From contig MGQT01000045.1 of assembly GCA_001797935.1 (NCBI GenBank), positions 2,675-28,354 on the forward strand: a stretch of 25,680 nucleotides of DNA, given 5' to 3'. The DNA comes from Deltaproteobacteria bacterium RBG_16_54_18. GTDB lineage: Bacteria > Desulfobacterota > B13-G15 > RBG-16-54-18. Under the pieces are notes generated by a model. That model saw nothing but the letters and a program-made list of their open reading frames with translations, had not been told where the DNA came from and did no database searches. Shown here one piece after another: positions 22,667 to 25,680 of the stretch (position 1 is its first letter; every line of letters starts with the position of its first letter). The position numbers and the translations under genes are program-made.

Positions 22667-25369
22667 ATGAGCGATCGTATCACCGTCACCATTGATGGGA
22701 GGGCAGTTGAGGCCGTAAAGGGTGAGACGATACTGGACCTCGCCACCAGGGTGGGAATAAAGATCCCCACCCTCTGCTATCACCCCCGGCTGCCCATCGT
22801 GGGGGCATGTCGCGTCTGTGTGGTAGAGGTAGAAGGGGCGCGGGCCCTCGTGGCCTCCTGTGCCTTTCCCGTGGAGCAGGAGGGGATGGTGATCAAGACG
22901 GATACCGAGCGGGTTAAAGCGGCCCGCCGTCTGGTTGTGGAGTTGCTCCTTGCCAGCGGCGATCACAACTGCCTGCTGTGTGAGTCCAACGGGCACTGTG
23001 AGCTCCAGGACCTGGTCTATGAGCTCAAGATAGAGCAACCGCGGTTTTCCGCCGAACCTCCCCGCCATCCCCTGGATAATGCCAACCCCATGATCTATCG
23101 GGACTTGAACAAGTGCATCCTCTGCGGGCGCTGTGTCCGCGGATGTAATGAGGTGCAGGTCAACCAGGTGATCGACTTCGGCTACCGGGGGGGCAAGACC
23201 AAGATCATCACGGCGGCGGATCGCAGTTACGGGGATTCCAACTGCGTCTTCTGCGGTGAGTGCGTGCAGCTTTGCCCGGTCGGGGCGCTGGTGGAGAACA
23301 AGGCGAGATTTGCCGGCAGGCCCTGGGATATCAAAAAGGTCCCTACCACCTGCACCTACTGCGGGACGGGATGCACCATCGACCTCAATATCATAGATGG
23401 GAGGGTGGTCAAGATCACGGGGAACGAGTCCGGCGTGACGAACCAGGGGAGCCTCTGCGTCAAGGGGAGGTTCGGGTATGAGTTTATTCACCATCCGGAT
23501 AGACTGACTACGCCCCTGATCAAGGAGGATGGCCGGTTCCGTGAGGCCACATGGGCAGAGGCATTGGACGTAACGGCCAGGAAGCTCGGTCAGATCAAAG
23601 AAAAGCACGGTCCCGACAGTATCGGGGGGCTCAGCTCGGCCCGCTGCACCAATGAGGAAAACTACCTGATGCAGAAATTCATGCGAGCGGTGATCGGCAC
23701 CAACAATATCGATCACTGCGCGCGTCTCTGACACTCCGTGACGGTGGCAGGTCTTGCCGCCGCCTTCGGCAGTGGTGCCATGACCAATTCCTTGGCGGAG
23801 ATCGCCGGCGGCGAGGTGTTTTTTCTTACCGGCACCAACACCACGGAGAACCACCCGGTCATCGCCACCAAGATGAAACAGGCGGTGACCAAAGGAACGG
23901 CAAAGCTGATCGTGGCCGACCCCCGTGCAATCGATATGACCCGGTTTGCCGACATCTGGCTCCGTCAGACGCCGGGGACCGATGTTGCCCTTATCAACGG
24001 CCTGATGCACGTGATTATCGAGGAGGGGCTCTACGACGAGGAGTACGTGCGAAGCCGCACCGAGGGTTTTGAGGAGATGCGCGAGGTGCTCAAGCGCTAC
24101 ACCCCTCAGTTCGTGGAGGGGATCGCCGGCGTGGCGCAAGATGATATACGCAAGGCAGCCCGCCTCTATGCCGGGGCCAAACGGGCCAGCATCTTTTACG
24201 CCATGGGCATCACCCAGCATATTACCGGCACGGACAACGTCAAGTCCCTGGCCAACCTGGCCATGCTCTGCGGCAATGTGGGGATTGAGTCAGCGGGGGT
24301 GAATCCCCTCCGGGGGCAGAACAATGTGCAAGGGGCATGCGATCTCGGGGCCCTTCCCAATGTCTATACTGGTTATCAACAGGTAGGGGATGCGGCGGCG
24401 CGCAAAAAGTTTGCGACGGCCTGGAAGGCAAGCGGCTTGCCGGACAAGCCCGGTCTCACCGCGACGGAGATGATACCGGCTGCTGCCAAAGGTGAGCTCA
24501 AGGCGATGTATATCATGGGGGAAAACCCCCTGGTGAGCGACGCCGATCTCAAACACGTGGAGCAGGGGTTAAAAAACCTCGCGTTCCTCGTGGTGCAGGA
24601 TATCTTCCTGACGGAGACGGCCCAACTGGCAGACGTAGTGCTGCCGGCGGCCTGCTTTGCCGAGAAGGACGGGACCTTTACCAACACCGAACGGAGGGTC
24701 CAGCGGGTGCGCAAGGGGGTTGAGCCTCCGGGGGAGGCGCGAGCGGACTGGGAGATCATCGCGGATCTCGCGGCACGCATGGGGTATGCAATGCAATACC
24801 GCTCAGCCGAGGACATCTTTGCCGAGTTCACCGAGTTGACGCCCAGCTATGCCGGCATCAGCTATAAGCGGCTGGAGAAGGAGGGAGGCATCCAGTGGCC
24901 CTGTCCCACGCCCAAGCATCCCGGCACCCCCTATCTGCACAAGGACAAATTTGTCAGGGGTAAGGGACTCTTTCACCCCGTCGAGTTCATCCCGCCGGCA
25001 GAGTTGCCGGACAAGGACTATCCGCTGTTGCTCACTACCGGCCGCGTCCTCTACCACTACCACACGGGCAGCATGACGCGGCGAGATAACGGTCTCAACT
25101 TCCGCTATCCCGAGGGACATGTGGAAGTGCATCCTGTGGATGCCTTGGAGCTGGGGGTGGCGGAGGGGGAAAAGGTGCGCGTTGCCTCGCGCCGGGGGGA
25201 GATCGAGATCCCGGTGGCAGTGACCCCTCGCTCACTGCAGGGGACGGTCTTTATCCCCTTCCATTTCTTCGAGGCCGCTGCTAACCGCCTCACCAATCCG
25301 GTATTAGATCCCATCGGCAAGATCCCCGAGTTCAAGGTCTGCGCCGTGAGAGTGGAAAAACTGGGATAA
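22667..25369 (+). CDS. fdhA: Selenocysteine-containing formate dehydrogenase alpha subunit, NAD(P)-linked cytoplasmic type
   Basis: This is a 900-residue enzyme oxidising formate to CO2, or the reverse, at a molybdenum- or tungsten-bis-pyranopterin centre. The reading frame contains one TGA (23729-23731, codon 355) in the context CARL-U-HS, exactly the active-site Sec-His position of FdhA/FdhF. The frame then continues seamlessly to 25369. N-terminal NuoG-like part: [2Fe-2S] (C37, C48, C51, C65), His/Cys cluster region (CLLCESNGHCELQD), and two [4Fe-4S] sites (C150, 153, 156, 160; C193, 196, 199, 203). Catalytic part: [4Fe-4S] ligands C229, C232, C236, C264 with the conserved Lys266, then U355-H356. 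There is no Tat signal, so it is cytoplasmic. A GAGGAGG site precedes the ATG. Read conventionally, the gene would be split into two false ORFs. Confidence 0.95.
23732..23770 (+). promoter_or_regulatory. SECIS-like hairpin for selenocysteine insertion in fdhA
   Basis: Eleven bases after the UGA, GGTGGCA (23743-23749) can pair with TGCCGCC (23755-23761) around the five-base loop GGTCT. Six of the seven pairs are Watson-Crick and one is G-U. The GGUCU loop matches the apical loop recognised by SelB in the E. coli fdhF SECIS. Position within about 30 nt of the UGA is correct for a bacterial SECIS. The folding was done by hand. Confidence 0.85.
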
Positions 25370-25448
25370 GCTTGTGAACGAGTTCAGATACATATGAGAC
25401 AGGGATGAGGTAGCGTAGAGGGGTAGGAGTTAGGGAAGGAGCCTCTCT

Positions 25449-25680
25449 ATGCAGGTTTTTAGTATAGCCGAAGGATTCAATAAGGTTTCCACGTATGCTC
25501 GGAGTGAGCTATCCGGCAAGGGGCTTGATCGGTTACGGGCCATGACGCTGTGGCAGGAGACCAAGGATACGGGGTTGATCGGTCAGGCCTTTGGGGTGAG
25601 TTGGGCGAGGCTCGATAGCCGGAGGTGGCTCTTTAGCCAGTGGATGAAGCGATTTAATCCCCATGATCTTAGTTCTTTGC
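25449..25680 (+). CDS. Helix-turn-helix protein resembling the N-terminus of an integrase-type transposase (3'-truncated by the window)
   Basis: An open frame of 77 codons runs from ATG 25449 to the window end without a stop. GGAAGGAG (25434-25441) lies seven bases upstream. The encoded stretch has LWQETKDTGLIGQAFGVS, then WMKRFNPHDLSSL. This resembles the N-terminal helix-turn-helix region of IS481-like and related rve-family transposases, where a FGISxxTxYRWxKRFxPxxLxSL pattern is common. The segment between the two helices (WARLDSRRWLFSQ) is longer than usual. The DDE catalytic domain, if present, lies beyond the window, so insertion-sequence identity and intactness are unknown. The 79-bp gap after fdhA shows no clear terminator or inverted repeat. 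Confidence 0.55.
   Translation, partial: MQVFSIAEGFNKVSTYARSELSGKGLDRLRAMTLWQETKDTGLIGQAFGVSWARLDSRRWLFSQWMKRFNPHDLSSL

Noticed and set aside
23732..23737. fdhA as a pseudogene or frameshift at the internal TGA
   Set aside because: Frame is maintained, the TGA is at the known Sec position followed by His, and a SECIS-like hairpin follows. Selenocysteine is a better explanation than disruption.

Overview
The window comes from an anaerobic or facultatively anaerobic bacterium with G+C-rich coding sequence. It is almost entirely energy metabolism on the + strand: a proton-pumping complex I (nuo) operon, a small RNA-binding protein gene, and a cluster for a soluble, selenocysteine-containing, nicotinamide-linked formate dehydrogenase. 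The fused nuoCD gene, the regulator set normally found next to [FeFe]-hydrogenases, and the selenoprotein FDH suggest a Desulfobacterota/Syntrophia-like or related anaerobic lineage. There is no taxonomic marker in the window, so this is inference.

Region 1 (1-14157) is the complex I operon in the order nuoB (5' end cut off), nuoCD, a NuoF-fragment/GltD fusion, nuoG, nuoH, nuoI, nuoJ, nuoK, nuoL, nuoM, nuoN. Genes are tightly packed or overlapping, except for a 112-bp gap between nuoH and nuoI that holds a perfect GC-rich palindrome. The membrane arm and the quinone module look ordinary. The electron-input end does not: there is no nuoE, and the gene in the nuoF position has lost the FMN/NADH-binding domain. 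It keeps only the N3 [4Fe-4S] domain, joined to a glutamate-synthase-small-subunit-like (GltD/NfnL-like) FAD and NAD(P)H module. This implies a complex I fed by a different donor site, possibly NADPH.

Region 2 (14158-14657) holds a possible promoter and a 96-aa RRM-type RNA-binding protein, which separates the two respiratory clusters.

Region 3 (14658-18441) has six tightly coupled small genes: a DRTGG-like protein, an RsbW-like ATPase, an iron-sulfur protein with an [FeFe]-hydrogenase-like domain, a second DRTGG protein, a PHP-domain protein and a stand-alone histidine-kinase-type ATPase. The set looks like a redox-sensing or regulatory module. No catalytic hydrogenase gene is visible here.

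Region 4 (18442-25369) starts with a 218-bp gap holding a candidate promoter. It then encodes NuoE/HndA, an HndB-like thioredoxin-fold protein, a 1012-aa fusion of complete NuoF/HndC with a GltD-like NAD(P)H:FAD module, and FdhA. FdhA is read through an in-frame UGA at 23729-23731 as selenocysteine, with a SECIS-like hairpin just downstream. The parts describe a cytoplasmic FDH with two separate nicotinamide/flavin sites, which would allow coupling of formate to both NAD(H) and NADP(H), or flavin-based bifurcation.

The last 230 bases start a helix-turn-helix protein resembling the N-terminus of integrase-type transposases, cut by the window edge. I saw no rRNA or CRISPR, recognised no tRNA, and found no convincing rho-independent terminator. 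No gene-free stretch exceeds 300 bases.
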